DNA from: Sporomusa ovata DSM 2662
GTDB lineage: Bacteria; Bacillota; Negativicutes; Sporomusales; Sporomusaceae
NCBI RefSeq assembly: GCF_000445445.1
Contig: NZ_ASXP01000003.1
Location: 248,001 to 312,000, forward strand
Direction: 5' to 3'
DNA: 64,000 nt
The position numbers and the translations under genes were made by a program. A model generated the notes under the pieces. It saw only the letters and a program-made list of their open reading frames with translations, made no database searches and was not told where the DNA came from. Positions 7,390-15,827 of the stretch are shown here, one piece after another; the first letter of the stretch is position 1; the number at the start of each line of letters is the position of its first letter.

Positions 7390-9237
7390 CTACCTTCCTA
7401 CAACGCCGGTGCTGTTGATTAGTTTATCCAACATTTCATCCATAGCGGTCAATATCCTAGCCGCTGAGTTATAGCCTTTTTGAAAGCGAATCATGTCACT
7501 TAGTTCTTCATCAAGGTTAACACCAGACACCGACGAACGCCAATTGGTAATCTGGTTAACCAGGGTTTGCTGGTTGGTGGTTAAGCGTTTGGCATTGTCT
7601 GTTTGAACGCCAAGAGCGCCAATCATGGAACCATAGTAGGTATCCAGCGATGAATTGCCCAGATTGGATGAAGTATCTACCTTTAGCCGGTTGGCTAAGT
7701 TAACGGCATTATCCCCAGCGGCATTGCCCTGGGCTTCTTTGAGGGTAGTGAATGTATAGGTAGAATCAGTACCATAATTATAATTTGTGTCAAGCGTAAT
7801 GGTCAGCCCGTTCAAGTTGAACTTTTGTGTTTTGCTTGCAGAAACCGCATCAGCTGTAGCAGCTGTAACGGCCGGAGACGCAGGCAGCCACGTAGTTCCA
7901 CCATCTGATGAGGTTCTGTAGCCAACCGTCACTACTCCTGAGGCATCTTTGTTTACAATAACCTGATACACAGCAGGAAGTGTTGGGTTAGTAGTGGTAG
8001 GAGGTGCGGCAGGTGTTGGATAGCTCCCACCTATTGATATCTTGGGGGCCGCTGGGTCACTCTGGGTAACAGTCAAACTTCCCACCAAGGTCTTGGCGGC
8101 AATATGACTAAGTCCATTTGTTGAATCCAACAATGCCTGATTTACTGTTAGCTGGTTAATCCAATCCTTGGCTTTGGGCGTGCTTGTCCCAAATATAGTC
8201 AGATAATTTGCCGGATCATTGTTATTATAGTCCTGTGATTTAGCACCAAAGAAGTTGGTATTTGTCTCACCATTTAAACCATATCCATCCCGGTGTACAG
8301 CATTAAACTCCTGCAATAAAAATTGGCTCATGGTCGACAGGTTGTTCAAATAGTCTTTGGCACTTTCCCGCGAATCTATAAGGCCCTTTACTTCACCACT
8401 AGTAAAGTTCATTTCAACCTTGCTGTCCGCAGCTATTACACTTACTACCCCATAGCCATAATCAGGATCTTGGTTTAGCTTTGTCGTTAATTTTGTTGTA
8501 TCACTGCCGTTTACTAAGGTACAGCCTGAGGATTGCACTGTATAGCTGCCGTTTTTCCCCTCTGTAACTTGTATATTTATCATGGATGATAGCTGGTCAA
8601 CAAGATAGTCTCGCCGATCCCGGAGATCGTTGGCATGATCCTGGCCGCCCATTTCCACCGTGACAATCTGCTTATTCAGCGAAAGCATTTCTGAGGTTAT
8701 TTGATTGATAGTGTCCACACGCATACCGATGACGTCATTGGTATCCGCAACCATATTTCTCAACTGAGTATTTGCCTGTTGAATGGTATCCACCACTTCA
8801 ACTCCCCGTTCGCGTAAAGCCGTACGGGCTCCGTTGTCCGAGCCGTTTGTTGATAAAGTATTCCACGCCTTCCAGAATTTATCAAGAACGCTTTGCATAC
8901 CGTTCTCGGTAGGTTCTTGAAACACGCCTTCAATTTTCCCTAAGTTATCTACCATGGTCTGGCCGTAACCCAGGGTGGATGACTCTTTCCATATCTGCTG
9001 ATCAATGAAGGTGTTTCTTATCCGGGTAATGGATTGAGTGAGAACACCTGTACCAATTTGCGCTGTCCCAGCGCCTGTATAGATGGTTTGGGGACTTGTG
9101 GTAACCAAGTTGACGCGTTGCCGGGAGTAGCCAGGTGTATTGGCATTGGCAACATTATGTCCCACTGTGTCAAGAGACATTTTTTGGGCGGCAAGCCCTT
9201 GTACTACTGTATTTAAACCAGCAAATGTCGGTCTCAT
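7390..9237 (-). CDS. flgK: Flagellar hook-associated protein 1 FlgK
   Basis: Forms the first ring of the hook-filament junction. The 615-residue product begins MRPTFAGLNTVVQGLAAQK and has the rod/hook signature HNVANANTPGYSRQRV at about residues 28-43. It ends in the conserved helix SGVNLDEELSDMIRFQKGYN (about 567-586). The central D2/D3 region includes a Pro/Thr-rich linker near residues 405-420 (TPAAPPTTTNPTLPA). GGAGG precedes ATG 9237. Confidence 0.96.
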   Translation of the reverse strand: MRPTFAGLNTVVQGLAAQKMSLDTVGHNVANANTPGYSRQRVNLVTTSPQTIYTGAGTAQIGTGVLTQSITRIRNTFIDQQIWKESSTLGYGQTMVDNLGKIEGVFQEPTENGMQSVLDKFWKAWNTLSTNGSDNGARTALRERGVEVVDTIQQANTQLRNMVADTNDVIGMRVDTINQITSEMLSLNKQIVTVEMGGQDHANDLRDRRDYLVDQLSSMINIQVTEGKNGSYTVQSSGCTLVNGSDTTKLTTKLNQDPDYGYGVVSVIAADSKVEMNFTSGEVKGLIDSRESAKDYLNNLSTMSQFLLQEFNAVHRDGYGLNGETNTNFFGAKSQDYNNNDPANYLTIFGTSTPKAKDWINQLTVNQALLDSTNGLSHIAAKTLVGSLTVTQSDPAAPKISIGGSYPTPAAPPTTTNPTLPAVYQVIVNKDASGVVTVGYRTSSDGGTTWLPASPAVTAATADAVSASKTQKFNLNGLTITLDTNYNYGTDSTYTFTTLKEAQGNAAGDNAVNLANRLKVDTSSNLGNSSLDTYYGSMIGALGVQTDNAKRLTTNQQTLVNQITNWRSSVSGVNLDEELSDMIRFQKGYNSAARILTAMDEMLDKLINSTGVVGR

Positions 9238-9281
9238 TTCTATCCTCCGTTATGTATGCTCATATGAATGTATCTATCAAC

Positions 9282-9779
9282 TTATGCTTTGGTATCCAAA
9301 ATCGAGCGTCTGTTTCTGTCTTCTCCGTTTTGACCTTTAGGTACATAAGTGGATTCCGCCATGGTTTGACTCAAAACATTAATGTTATAACTGATATAGT
9401 CTAAAGATTGCTGGATTAACCGCTCATTTAGCTTATTAAGCTGCGCAAGTTCATCGGTTATTCCAGTAAATTGTTCCCTGATTACAGTCAGCTTAGCTGA
9501 AATTTGACTGTCCGCATGATTAATGAACGCCGATAGTGCTGTTTGACCAGAAGCCATACCCAGTGCTGCTGCAAGTTCTTTGATTAGAGGCTGGCGCAGT
9601 TTTTCCAGTTTGCCGGCTTCAATAATGAGCATTTCCTCTTGTTTTATCAATTTTTCCAGTGCCTGTGGATCAGTCGCGATGAGAATCTCTCTCTTTTTTT
9701 TACTTAATTGCAGGAGTGCCTGATATATCTGAAGAGTCTGGTTCAATAAAAGTACAAGTTTATCCCACATCGCTGTCAC
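9282..9779 (-). CDS. flgN: Flagellar chaperone FlgN
   Basis: Cytoplasmic chaperone for FlgK and FlgL, which are encoded directly downstream. The 165-aa product is nearly all helical (LVLLLNQTLQIYQALLQLSKKK; LEKLIKQEEMLIIEAGKLEK), as in FlgN. The frame starts with GTG 9779, preceded by AAAGGAGG about 11 nt upstream. An ATG nine bases later is possible but too far from the SD. The tail (GQNGEDRNRRS) is charged. Confidence 0.88.
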   Translation of the reverse strand: MTAMWDKLVLLLNQTLQIYQALLQLSKKKREILIATDPQALEKLIKQEEMLIIEAGKLEKLRQPLIKELAAALGMASGQTALSAFINHADSQISAKLTVIREQFTGITDELAQLNKLNERLIQQSLDYISYNINVLSQTMAESTYVPKGQNGEDRNRRSILDTKA

Positions 9780-9799
9780 GAATTAAACAGCCTCCTTTA

Positions 9800-10093
9800 C
9801 TAGTACAAGCGCTCGTTTTTAGAATAGGCAATAATTCGTTCGGCAAGTTCGCGGGAATCGACTTTATAATCGCCGTTGGCTATCTGCTCTGACAGCTCTT
9901 TGACCTTACCCTCCCGCACTTCAGACATGCCTTTTAGCGTTCGCAGATGCTGACTGGTTTCCTGAGCATGACTTGACAGGATTACTTCGTCCGGTTGCTG
10001 GGCTGTCCTGGTAGTTTGGCTTTTAGAGCTTTTATTCACTTTCGTTTGTTCGCCATAAATGTTGGCAATATTTTGGATGTTTTTGATATTCAT
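9800..10093 (-). CDS. flgM: Anti-sigma-28 factor FlgM
   Basis: Holds sigma-28 inactive until the hook-basal body is finished, then is exported or otherwise relieved. The 97-aa product has a flexible N-terminus and the conserved C-terminal sigma-binding helices, visible as REGKVKELSEQIANGDYKVD and LAERIIAYSKNER. I start at ATG 10093, six bases after AGGTG. A GTG at 10102 is an alternative. It is first in the flgM-flgN-flgK-flgL-DUF6470 unit, with its own sigma-28-like promoter. Confidence 0.93.
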   Translation of the reverse strand: MNIKNIQNIANIYGEQTKVNKSSKSQTTRTAQQPDEVILSSHAQETSQHLRTLKGMSEVREGKVKELSEQIANGDYKVDSRELAERIIAYSKNERLY

Positions 10094-10129
10094 AGTGGGC
10101 ACCTCACAGCTTGGGAATTTCTATTCATA

Positions 10130-10156
10130 TTATCGATAAAAATGGCGGGGTTATTA
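10130..10156 (-). promoter_or_regulatory. Sigma-28-type promoter for flgM operon, overlapping a terminator
   Basis: The minus strand reads TAAT, 15 nt, ATCGATAA. The -35 element lies in the loop of the upstream terminator hairpin (10143-10166) and the spacer crosses its second arm. The yvyF transcript thus appears to end where the flgM transcript begins. Confidence 0.5.
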
Positions 10157-10166
10157 ATCCCCGCCA
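10143..10166 (-). terminator. Terminator after yvyF
   Basis: TGGCGGGG (10143-10150) pairs with CCCCGCCA (10159-10166) around an 8-nt AT loop. On the minus strand a TTTTTATC tract follows. This is a strong GC stem with a U-tract and separates yvyF from flgM. Confidence 0.85.
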
Positions 10167-10232
10167 CAAGCAATTATAGCTATTCTACTAAATATACCTC
10201 ACCATTTCATTGTTTTACTCTCAATATCAACG

Positions 10233-10634
10233 TTATTCTTTTTCTCCTACGCTCCCATACATCCGGGACCGGATTTTTTGCTGTTGCGCGTGTTTTTCAT
10301 GCTCTTGGTGCCGTTCATCAGTTTTTATCTGGTCCAGGATATTTTTGCTGCATTTATCGCATAGGCGGCCCGCATCAATTAAAGTGCCGCAGGTTTCGCA
10401 GGGATAGGAAATAGCACTGCCCATTATGCGTCCACTGTGAAGCAGTCGCAGGATTATCTTGTGCTTAACCCCAGTGGCCTGGTGGATTTCTTCTAACGTA
10501 GCTTTGTCTACATCCCGCAGATACTCTACTACCGTTTCCGCATCCTCTTCTTGCCGTCGATAACAGTCCGGACAAATTCTCGCTGCATTTTCAACATAAA
10601 GCTTTCCACATTCCGAACAATTCGTAAGTCCCAT
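10233..10634 (-). CDS. yvyF: YvyF family flagellar operon protein (TIGR03826-type)
   Basis: 133-aa protein found upstream of flgM in Firmicutes. It has an N-terminal zinc-ribbon-like pair of CxxC motifs (CSECGKLY and CPDCYRR), a winged-helix-like middle (ATLEEIHQATGVKHKIILRL) and a second CxxC pair (CETCGTLI, CDKCSKN). The tail is charged and probably unfolded. This architecture suggests nucleic-acid or protein binding and control of flagellar genes, as proposed for YvyF. The exact role is not visible from sequence. Confidence 0.88.
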   Translation of the reverse strand: MGLTNCSECGKLYVENAARICPDCYRRQEEDAETVVEYLRDVDKATLEEIHQATGVKHKIILRLLHSGRIMGSAISYPCETCGTLIDAGRLCDKCSKNILDQIKTDERHQEHEKHAQQQKIRSRMYGSVGEKE

Positions 10635-10704
10635 TGAATCGTCCCCCCTTTTTCTATATAGACTGAAATAGAGAATAGCTGCTTCCTAGCGGAATATTCT
10701 TTTA

Positions 10705-10734
10705 TTGCACAAATATAATTATCGTTATTATATA
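10705..10734 (+). promoter_or_regulatory. Candidate sigma-A promoter for the HD-GYP gene
   Basis: TTGCAC (10705-10710) is followed after 17-18 nt by TTATAT/TATATA. It lies in the AT-rich gap between yvyF and the divergent HD-GYP gene. Apart from this and the possible N-terminal coding sequence from about 10813, the 10635-10922 stretch shows nothing else. Confidence 0.35.
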
Positions 10735-10922
10735 GTATTTTAGCCTTATAGCCTAGGCCTTTAGACTCATTTCTCCAATAAATAATCTTTTTTTATTTCA
10801 TTAGGCAGGATTATGACGGTTTTTGGCTAATTTACAATATTGCTTATTTAGCGGATTTTACGATTACGGAAACCAGACAACATACAATCCATGTACTGGT
10901 CTCCAACGAAAGGCAGTTTGTC

Positions 10923-11525
10923 GTGTATATGCTAACGCTCATGCAGGACCCGGAAGTTTATGCGGACGATATGGAAACATTCAATGGTGTTTTTACTACT
11001 TTTATGCAGCTTATCAAACTGAAAAATGCAAAGTTATTTCTCCACAGTCATCAGGTAGCCAATTATGCGGTCAGCGTTGCCGCTAAAATGCGCCTGCCAC
11101 GGGAAGAAATTGAGCGCATCCGTTTGGCCGCACTGTTACATGACGTGGGGCATATTACCGTACCCAATCAGGTGTTAGCCAAGGTTCCTTATTTGTCTAC
11201 CCGCGAGATGAGTGTGTTCAAAAATCACTGCAATGCCGGCAGCTACATGTTGGAAAATATCCCCTTCTGCCAGGAGCTCATTCCGTATATTCGGTTTCAC
11301 CATGAACGGTTTGACGGCACAGGCTACCCTAAGCGGCTAAAAGGTGTGAATATTCCGCTTGGTGCGCGTATTATTGCTGTGGCTAATCACTATGACCGCT
11401 TTATCAATCCCTGTACGCAGAACTGGGTCAAGACTAAGGATGAAGCCGTCAGTGAACTCCTGAGTCTGTCTGGCATGGCATTTGATCCTGAGGTTGTGCG
11501 GGCGTTTATTGATGCGTTGGGATAG
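10923..11525 (+). CDS. HD-GYP domain protein, probable cyclic di-GMP phosphodiesterase (N-terminus unclear)
   Basis: HD-GYP proteins hydrolyse cyclic di-GMP with a metal centre. Visible motifs are the first His (HSHQVANY), the HD pair in LLHDVGHITVP, and HHERFDGTGYP, whose GYP element is intact. The only standard start in this frame is GTG 10923 (200 aa), but the frame stays open and protein-like up to about 10803 (FWLIYNIAYLADF). An ATG at 10813 with a purine-rich upstream lies one base out of frame, separated by a run of five T. One extra T would join it, adding about 38 residues. So the gene is probably longer and frameshifted, or starts at a non-standard codon. Confidence 0.75.
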   Translation: MYMLTLMQDPEVYADDMETFNGVFTTFMQLIKLKNAKLFLHSHQVANYAVSVAAKMRLPREEIERIRLAALLHDVGHITVPNQVLAKVPYLSTREMSVFKNHCNAGSYMLENIPFCQELIPYIRFHHERFDGTGYPKRLKGVNIPLGARIIAVANHYDRFINPCTQNWVKTKDEAVSELLSLSGMAFDPEVVRAFIDALG

Positions 11526-11575
11526 GTTGGATATTATTTCAGGTAAAAAAATAACCGGCACATTGGCCGAGTTAA

Positions 11576-12052
11576 CTACTTAACCGCTTTTAATTGGTGA
11601 ATGGCTGCTTCCTGCTGAAATAGGCGATTGTTAAGCAGGTCAAACTTAGCATTTAATTCAGAAATATCCTCTTTTGTGGCAGCTCGTCCAGTAAGTACAG
11701 CAAGATTATGACCAATGTTGTGAAGCTGGGCATTAACTTCTTCTGAGTTATGCCGGAGAGCATGAATAAAGCGGCTATTCTCTATCTGCTGACCTTCGAT
11801 GTTAGTAACGGTTGCTTTAAGTTCAGTGATAGCTTCTTTAAGCTGCTGCTGGCCTTCCTCCATACGATCAAGACGTTTGGTAATTTGCTGCTGGCTTTCC
11901 TCCATACGGTCAAGACGTTTGGTAATTTGCTGCTGGCTTTCCTCCATACGATCAAGACGGTTGGTGATTTGCTGCTGACTTTCCTCCATACGGTCAAGAC
12001 GTTTGGTGATTTGCTGCTGGCCTTCTAAGAGTTGCCTTAATAAGATTTCCAT
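11576..12052 (-). CDS. Repeat-containing coiled-coil protein, family A
   Basis: 158-aa protein of unknown function. It begins MEILLRQLLEGQQQ and then has about four 14-residue repeats of the type QQQITKRLDRMEES, a two-heptad coiled-coil unit. A conserved block LRHNSEEVNAQLHNIGHNL (about 95-113) and a C-terminal block ending RLFQQEAAIHQLK follow. The 43198-43572 protein shares the first block, the NAQ-H-GH block and the end; the 30286-30738 protein shares the ending. No signal peptide or membrane segment is visible. It is downstream of comF and convergent with the HD-GYP gene. Confidence 0.75.
   Translation of the reverse strand: MEILLRQLLEGQQQITKRLDRMEESQQQITNRLDRMEESQQQITKRLDRMEESQQQITKRLDRMEEGQQQLKEAITELKATVTNIEGQQIENSRFIHALRHNSEEVNAQLHNIGHNLAVLTGRAATKEDISELNAKFDLLNNRLFQQEAAIHQLKAVK
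11876..12001. repeat. Three 42-bp tandem repeats inside a coiled-coil gene
   Basis: Units 11876-11917, 11918-11959 and 11960-12001 differ at only a few positions and keep the reading frame (14 residues each). A more diverged unit precedes them (about 11834-11875) and a partial one follows to about 12031. Near-identity at DNA level suggests recent copy-number change. Confidence 0.9.
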
Positions 12053-12113
12053 TCACTAACACCTTCTTTTAAAACTATTATATCCTGCTAAAGGCAAAAT
12101 GGGCAATAGCAAA

Positions 12114-12770
12114 TTATCTTGCCCCGCTTGCTAGTGCCAGTCCCTTCACTGTTACTGCGCCAGCTTTCTTCAATACCTTGGCACATTCATCCATTGTCAG
12201 GCCACTGGTAAAGATGTCATCCACCAATAAAATATGTTTTCCTGTTATAAGCTCCGGGCGCGTTACAGTAAACGCGCCTTTGATATTTTTCCGGCGCTCT
12301 TTAAGAGTAAGTTCCCATTGCGGCACAGTGGGTCTGGTACGCTCAAGCGCTTCTGTCCAGATAAAATTCCGGCGTGCTGCCCATGGTTTAAAAACCAGCG
12401 CCGTCTGATTAAAACCGCGTTCTTTGAGGCGTTCAACATGCAGCGGCACAGCTACAATAACATCTATGTTCGCATACCTGCCGTTGACTATGGCGTAATC
12501 GAGCAGTTGGCTCAGTTTAGTGGCCTGCCTGGTCAGGCGGCGGAATTTCATATCCCGTATCAGACGCTGGACCGGGCCGGTATAGTCGGTGACTGTCAGA
12601 CACTCATCCAGCCAGCGGAGATTATGGAGAGCCAAAGCCACCTGGCGAGGCTTGGCAACCCGGGCAATGCAGGCTAAGCACCAGCCGGTTCCCTCTGCCC
12701 ACTCCTGGCAAGCCGGACAACGCTGGGGGAAGAGCAATGCAAGCAGTGCCGCCCACCAGTCTTTTAACAT
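12114..12770 (-). CDS. ComF family protein (phosphoribosyltransferase-like)
   Basis: ComF/GntX-type proteins accompany natural transformation; the biochemical reaction is uncertain. The 218-aa product has an N-terminal zinc-binding pair (CPACQEW and CLACIA), a central phosphoribosyltransferase-like fold and the PRPP-binding motif ILLVDDIFTSGLTMDECAKV (about residues 178-197). Its ATG overlaps the recD2 stop by 7 nt, so it is translationally coupled to a DNA helicase. That fits a role in DNA uptake or processing, but this is inference. Confidence 0.9.
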   Translation of the reverse strand: MLKDWWAALLALLFPQRCPACQEWAEGTGWCLACIARVAKPRQVALALHNLRWLDECLTVTDYTGPVQRLIRDMKFRRLTRQATKLSQLLDYAIVNGRYANIDVIVAVPLHVERLKERGFNQTALVFKPWAARRNFIWTEALERTRPTVPQWELTLKERRKNIKGAFTVTRPELITGKHILLVDDIFTSGLTMDECAKVLKKAGAVTVKGLALASGAR

Positions 12771-14923
12771 AGACTCTCGCCCCGCAAACGTTCTGCCAGC
12801 AGCGAATAGCGTCTGCGGGTTCGGTCACTCATGACTGCCGTATTGAGCGCAGCACGCGTTCCTAGCAAAATGACGCGTTCTTTAGCCCTGGTTACCGCTG
12901 TGTACAGCAAATTGCGCTGCAGCATGATATGATGGCCAGGAGTAAGCGGCATAACGACAACAGGGTACTCACTACCCTGGCTTTTGTGAACGCTCATCGC
13001 ATAGGCCAGCGTCAGTTCGTCATACTCGCCTTTATCATACACAACATCCTCTTCAGGGTAACGAACAAGCACTTTGCCATCAGCAATAGCCAGAATATAA
13101 CCAATATCACCGTTAAAGACCCGCTTGGTATAGTTGTTGCGAATTTGCATCACCTTATCGCCTTCGCGTAACACCTGATTGACACCCTGCAGGTAATCCT
13201 TGCCATCAACCGGAGGATTGAGAGCCGCCTGCAGCAACCGGTTTAGATTCTCGACTCCGCACGGCTGGCGGTGCATAGGGGATAATACCTGAACATCGCG
13301 CTGGCTGTCAAAGCCTTCTTGCACCAACTCATTTTGACATAGCTCAACAATGGCCTGAGCTGCCGCCTCACTGCCGTCCAGTTCGCGAAATTGAAAATCA
13401 AGGCTGCCATATTCGGGTAAGCGTCCCCGGTTGATCCGGTGGGCGTTAAGCACAATCATGCTTTCGCCGGCCTGACGGAATACTTCGGTCAGCCGAACTA
13501 CCGGAATGGCAGTTGAGCGGATAATATCCTTCAACACTGAGCCTGGGCCGACTGCCGGCAGCTGATCAACATCACCGACCAGCACCACCCGGCATCCGTC
13601 CGACACAGCCTGCAGAAAACAACTCATCAACACCATATCCATCATCGAGGTTTCATCAACAATAACAACATCGGCATCCAACGGATTATCTTCACCCCTG
13701 CCAAACAGGGGGTCCTCCTCCATACCGCCCCCGGCTTCCAACAATCGATGAATAGTCGCGGCCTCCCGCCCTGTTGTCTCAGCCAGCCGTTTGGCTGCCC
13801 GACCGGTAGGCGCACCTAGCACAATTTTAAAACCCTGCTGTTCCAGTAAGGCCAAAATTCCTTTTACAGTCGTCGTCTTGCCTGTTCCGGGGCCACCGGT
13901 CAGCACCAGCACACCATAAGTCAGTGCCGCCGCTAAAGCATCACGCTGCGCCACTGCCAGGGTAACACCCGCCGACGCCTCCCAAGCATTAACAAGCATC
14001 TGGCTGTCGATATCGTCAATAGGCTTGGCCTTGTCCTTGAGCCTGAGCAGCCGTTCGGCGACCTGCTTTTCGGCCCGGTACAAATAGCGGGGATAAACTA
14101 AGGTCATACCGTGAAAATCTTCCGTATATAGCTTGCCTAACCGGATTTGCTCACTGACAACACTAGCGATCTCAGCGGCATCAAGGTATAAAAGTTTGGC
14201 GGTTTCAGCAGTTAGCGTTTCTGCCGGCACACAGCAATGACCTGCCTGCCCGGTCATGAGCAAAGCAAACTGTACCCCTGCCGCCAAACGCGATGGGTGT
14301 CCCCGGTCAAAACCTACCGCCATGGCAATTTGGTCAGCAATACGAAAGCCAATGCCTTTTACCTCTTCGGCCAAACGGTAGGGATCAGCCTCCACTATGG
14401 CTACCGAATCAGAACCATAGCAGGCAAAAATCCGGGCCGCGTAAGCGCCGCTAACCCCATGCATTTCCAGATATAGCATAACCTCTTTGAGCTCAGACTG
14501 CTCAGCAAAGGATTTGCGGATCTGCTCCACCTTCTTACTGCCAATCCCCTCAACTTCTGTCAGTCGGTGCGGCGATAACTCGATAATTTCCAGCGTGCGC
14601 AAACCAAAATGCCTGACCAACCGGTCCGCCATAGCCGGACCAATTCCTTTAATGGCCCCAGAAGCCAAAAAACGTTCAATCCCCTTCTCCGAGGTTGGCG
14701 CAATACGACGGCAGCTGACAGCCTTAAACTGCCGCCCATAGCGGGCATGCTCCACCCATTCCCCAGTTAACGTAACTTGTTCGCCAACTAAAGGGGGTGG
14801 AAAATTGCCGGTTACAGCCACTATGCCGCTTTCACTGCCAGGCTTAAGACGAAATACCGTGAAACTGCCATCTGTGGCCTGAAATGTTATATTTTCAACA
14901 ATTCCTTCTAGTTTATTCTCCAC
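12764..14923 (-). CDS. recD2: ATP-dependent 5'-3' DNA helicase RecD2
   Basis: Superfamily 1B helicase of the RecD/TraA type, working without RecBC in replication-fork and mismatch repair. It has an OB-like N-terminus, two helix-hairpin-helix segments (GIGPAMADRLVRHFG, VEGIGSKKVEQIRKSF), Walker A GGPGTGKTTT, motif Ia APTGRAAKRL, Walker B DVVIVDETSMMD, GDVDQLPAVGPG, and C-terminal YAMSVHKSQGSEYP and LLYTAVTRAKE. The open frame reaches 15022, but GTG 14923 follows GGGAG and gives a family-length 719-aa protein starting MENKLEGIVENIT. Confidence 0.94.
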   Translation of the reverse strand: MENKLEGIVENITFQATDGSFTVFRLKPGSESGIVAVTGNFPPPLVGEQVTLTGEWVEHARYGRQFKAVSCRRIAPTSEKGIERFLASGAIKGIGPAMADRLVRHFGLRTLEIIELSPHRLTEVEGIGSKKVEQIRKSFAEQSELKEVMLYLEMHGVSGAYAARIFACYGSDSVAIVEADPYRLAEEVKGIGFRIADQIAMAVGFDRGHPSRLAAGVQFALLMTGQAGHCCVPAETLTAETAKLLYLDAAEIASVVSEQIRLGKLYTEDFHGMTLVYPRYLYRAEKQVAERLLRLKDKAKPIDDIDSQMLVNAWEASAGVTLAVAQRDALAAALTYGVLVLTGGPGTGKTTTVKGILALLEQQGFKIVLGAPTGRAAKRLAETTGREAATIHRLLEAGGGMEEDPLFGRGEDNPLDADVVIVDETSMMDMVLMSCFLQAVSDGCRVVLVGDVDQLPAVGPGSVLKDIIRSTAIPVVRLTEVFRQAGESMIVLNAHRINRGRLPEYGSLDFQFRELDGSEAAAQAIVELCQNELVQEGFDSQRDVQVLSPMHRQPCGVENLNRLLQAALNPPVDGKDYLQGVNQVLREGDKVMQIRNNYTKRVFNGDIGYILAIADGKVLVRYPEEDVVYDKGEYDELTLAYAMSVHKSQGSEYPVVVMPLTPGHHIMLQRNLLYTAVTRAKERVILLGTRAALNTAVMSDRTRRRYSLLAERLRGESLC

Positions 14924-14992
14924 TATTCTACTCCCAATACACAGGATATATCCAAACATAAGTTCCTGTTCCTTTATTCGCAGCAACACAGA

Positions 14993-15033
14993 AAAAATCC
15001 TGCCTGTTTTTTTTCTTAACAAGCAGGATTTTT
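14993..15033 (-). terminator. Terminator upstream of recD2
   Basis: AAAAATCCTGC (14993-15003) pairs with GCAGGATTTTT (15023-15033) with a 19-nt loop. On the minus strand it ends in TTTTTTC. It separates recD2 from genes further upstream and is the kind of bidirectional AT-flanked stem seen elsewhere in the window. Confidence 0.65.
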
Positions 15034-15105
15034 CTCTTTAACGGAGTACATAATACATAACTATAGTATTTACTACAATGATTTACAAATTGTGAGGCAT
15101 AAACT

Positions 15106-15246
15106 GTGAAAGAAAATATGTACACCTATCATTACTTTCAAAACCGTATCCTAGAGCGCCCGTCCCGTTTCCCTGATTTTATATTCCACATCGTACTTTT
15201 ATCCTCAACGATGTATATTGCTGCTACTCTCTATTTTGTCCGCTAA
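15106..15246 (+). CDS. Possible small membrane protein, 46 aa
   Basis: Short frame starting GTG 15106 with GAGG 8 nt upstream and ending TAA 15244-15246, just ahead of a strong hairpin at 15271. The product has a basic, aromatic N-terminal half (YTYHYFQNR) and one likely membrane segment at about residues 24-45 (FIFHIVLLSSTMYIAATLYF) ending FVR. No family recognised. It faces the YvrJ gene, which also encodes a small membrane protein. Support is SD, size, hydrophobic segment and terminator; without homologues this stays tentative. Confidence 0.42.
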   Translation: MKENMYTYHYFQNRILERPSRFPDFIFHIVLLSSTMYIAATLYFVR

Positions 15247-15270
15247 GAAGACAATTCTAAAATGATACGC

Positions 15271-15313
15271 GAGAAAGACCCTGTTTACCACTTTGATAAA
15301 CAGGGTCTTTCTC
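15271..15313. terminator. Strong bidirectional terminator
   Basis: Seventeen-bp perfect stem (15271-15287 with 15297-15313, 9-nt loop). It lies between the 46-aa frame on the plus strand (stop 15246) and the YvrJ gene on the minus strand (stop 15320). T-rich stretches within the arms on both sides suit termination of convergent transcripts. Confidence 0.8.
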
Positions 15314-15319
15314 TTTGCG

Positions 15320-15463
15320 CTACAGCCTTTCCGCGATTATCTTCGCCAAGTCGTTAATGCTGGCTACTAACTTTTCCAATCTTCCCTCCATACGTACCAG
15401 CAGGTAGGCGGCTACTACCATCGGAAAGCCGTAGCTGGAAGCATAGTTAAGCAACTGTTCCAC
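15320..15463 (-). CDS. YvrJ family small membrane protein
   Basis: 47-aa protein starting GTG 15463, preceded by AAGGAGGG at 7 nt. It has a membrane segment (GFPMVVAAYLLVRMEGRLEK, about residues 12-31) followed by an amphipathic helix, the pattern of YvrJ family proteins (FPxxVAxYLLxRxE). It is the last gene of the sigma factor-DUF1659-DUF2922-YvrJ cassette and ends at a strong terminator. Function is unknown. Confidence 0.82.
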   Translation of the reverse strand: MEQLLNYASSYGFPMVVAAYLLVRMEGRLEKLVASINDLAKIIAERL

Positions 15464-15549
15464 AGCGCTCCCTCCTTTTTCCAAGACGATGCTTACCTTA
15501 TAGCGAGAAAGCGCCCCGGCCTAAGCCAGAGCGCTCCCCCCTTAGTGCC

Positions 15550-15762
15550 TTACACCAAGGCCACCGTATCCAGGCTGCGAATGCGGGCTTCTACTACTTC
15601 TGCCAGCCCACTGCCTTTGATCTCAAAGATGTTTTTGGCAACAATGTCTTCCATCACGATCTTCGCTTGAGCCAACGTCAGGTCGTCTTTGGGATCAGCC
15701 ACACTGATGGTAGTCTCATTACCTGCGCTGGTGCGAAACACCATTTCCAGCGTCTTAGCCAT
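15550..15762 (-). CDS. DUF2922 family protein
   Basis: 70-aa protein starting ATG 15762 after AAAGGAGGAATAAGC. A frame extension to 15795 exists but lacks an SD. The sequence MAKTLEMVFRTSAGNETTIS, followed by VADPKDDLTLAQAKIVMEDI, matches the DUF2922 pattern of two strands and a helix. It belongs to a conserved Firmicute cassette with DUF1659 and YvrJ. The role is unknown. It is separated from YvrJ by 86 bp and DUF1659 by 65 bp, each with its own SD. Confidence 0.88.
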   Translation of the reverse strand: MAKTLEMVFRTSAGNETTISVADPKDDLTLAQAKIVMEDIVAKNIFEIKGSGLAEVVEARIRSLDTVALV

Positions 15763-15827
15763 GCTTATTCCTCCTTTCTGCGTTATATAGCACAAGTTAC
15801 TGAGCTTGGTCTCACCGTCAGCTGGTA

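Noticed and set aside
10823..11086. 87-residue plus-strand frame upstream of the HD-GYP gene
   Set aside because: Its sequence is Cys/Tyr-rich and overlaps HD-GYP coding sequence; the HD-GYP frame itself continues through this stretch.
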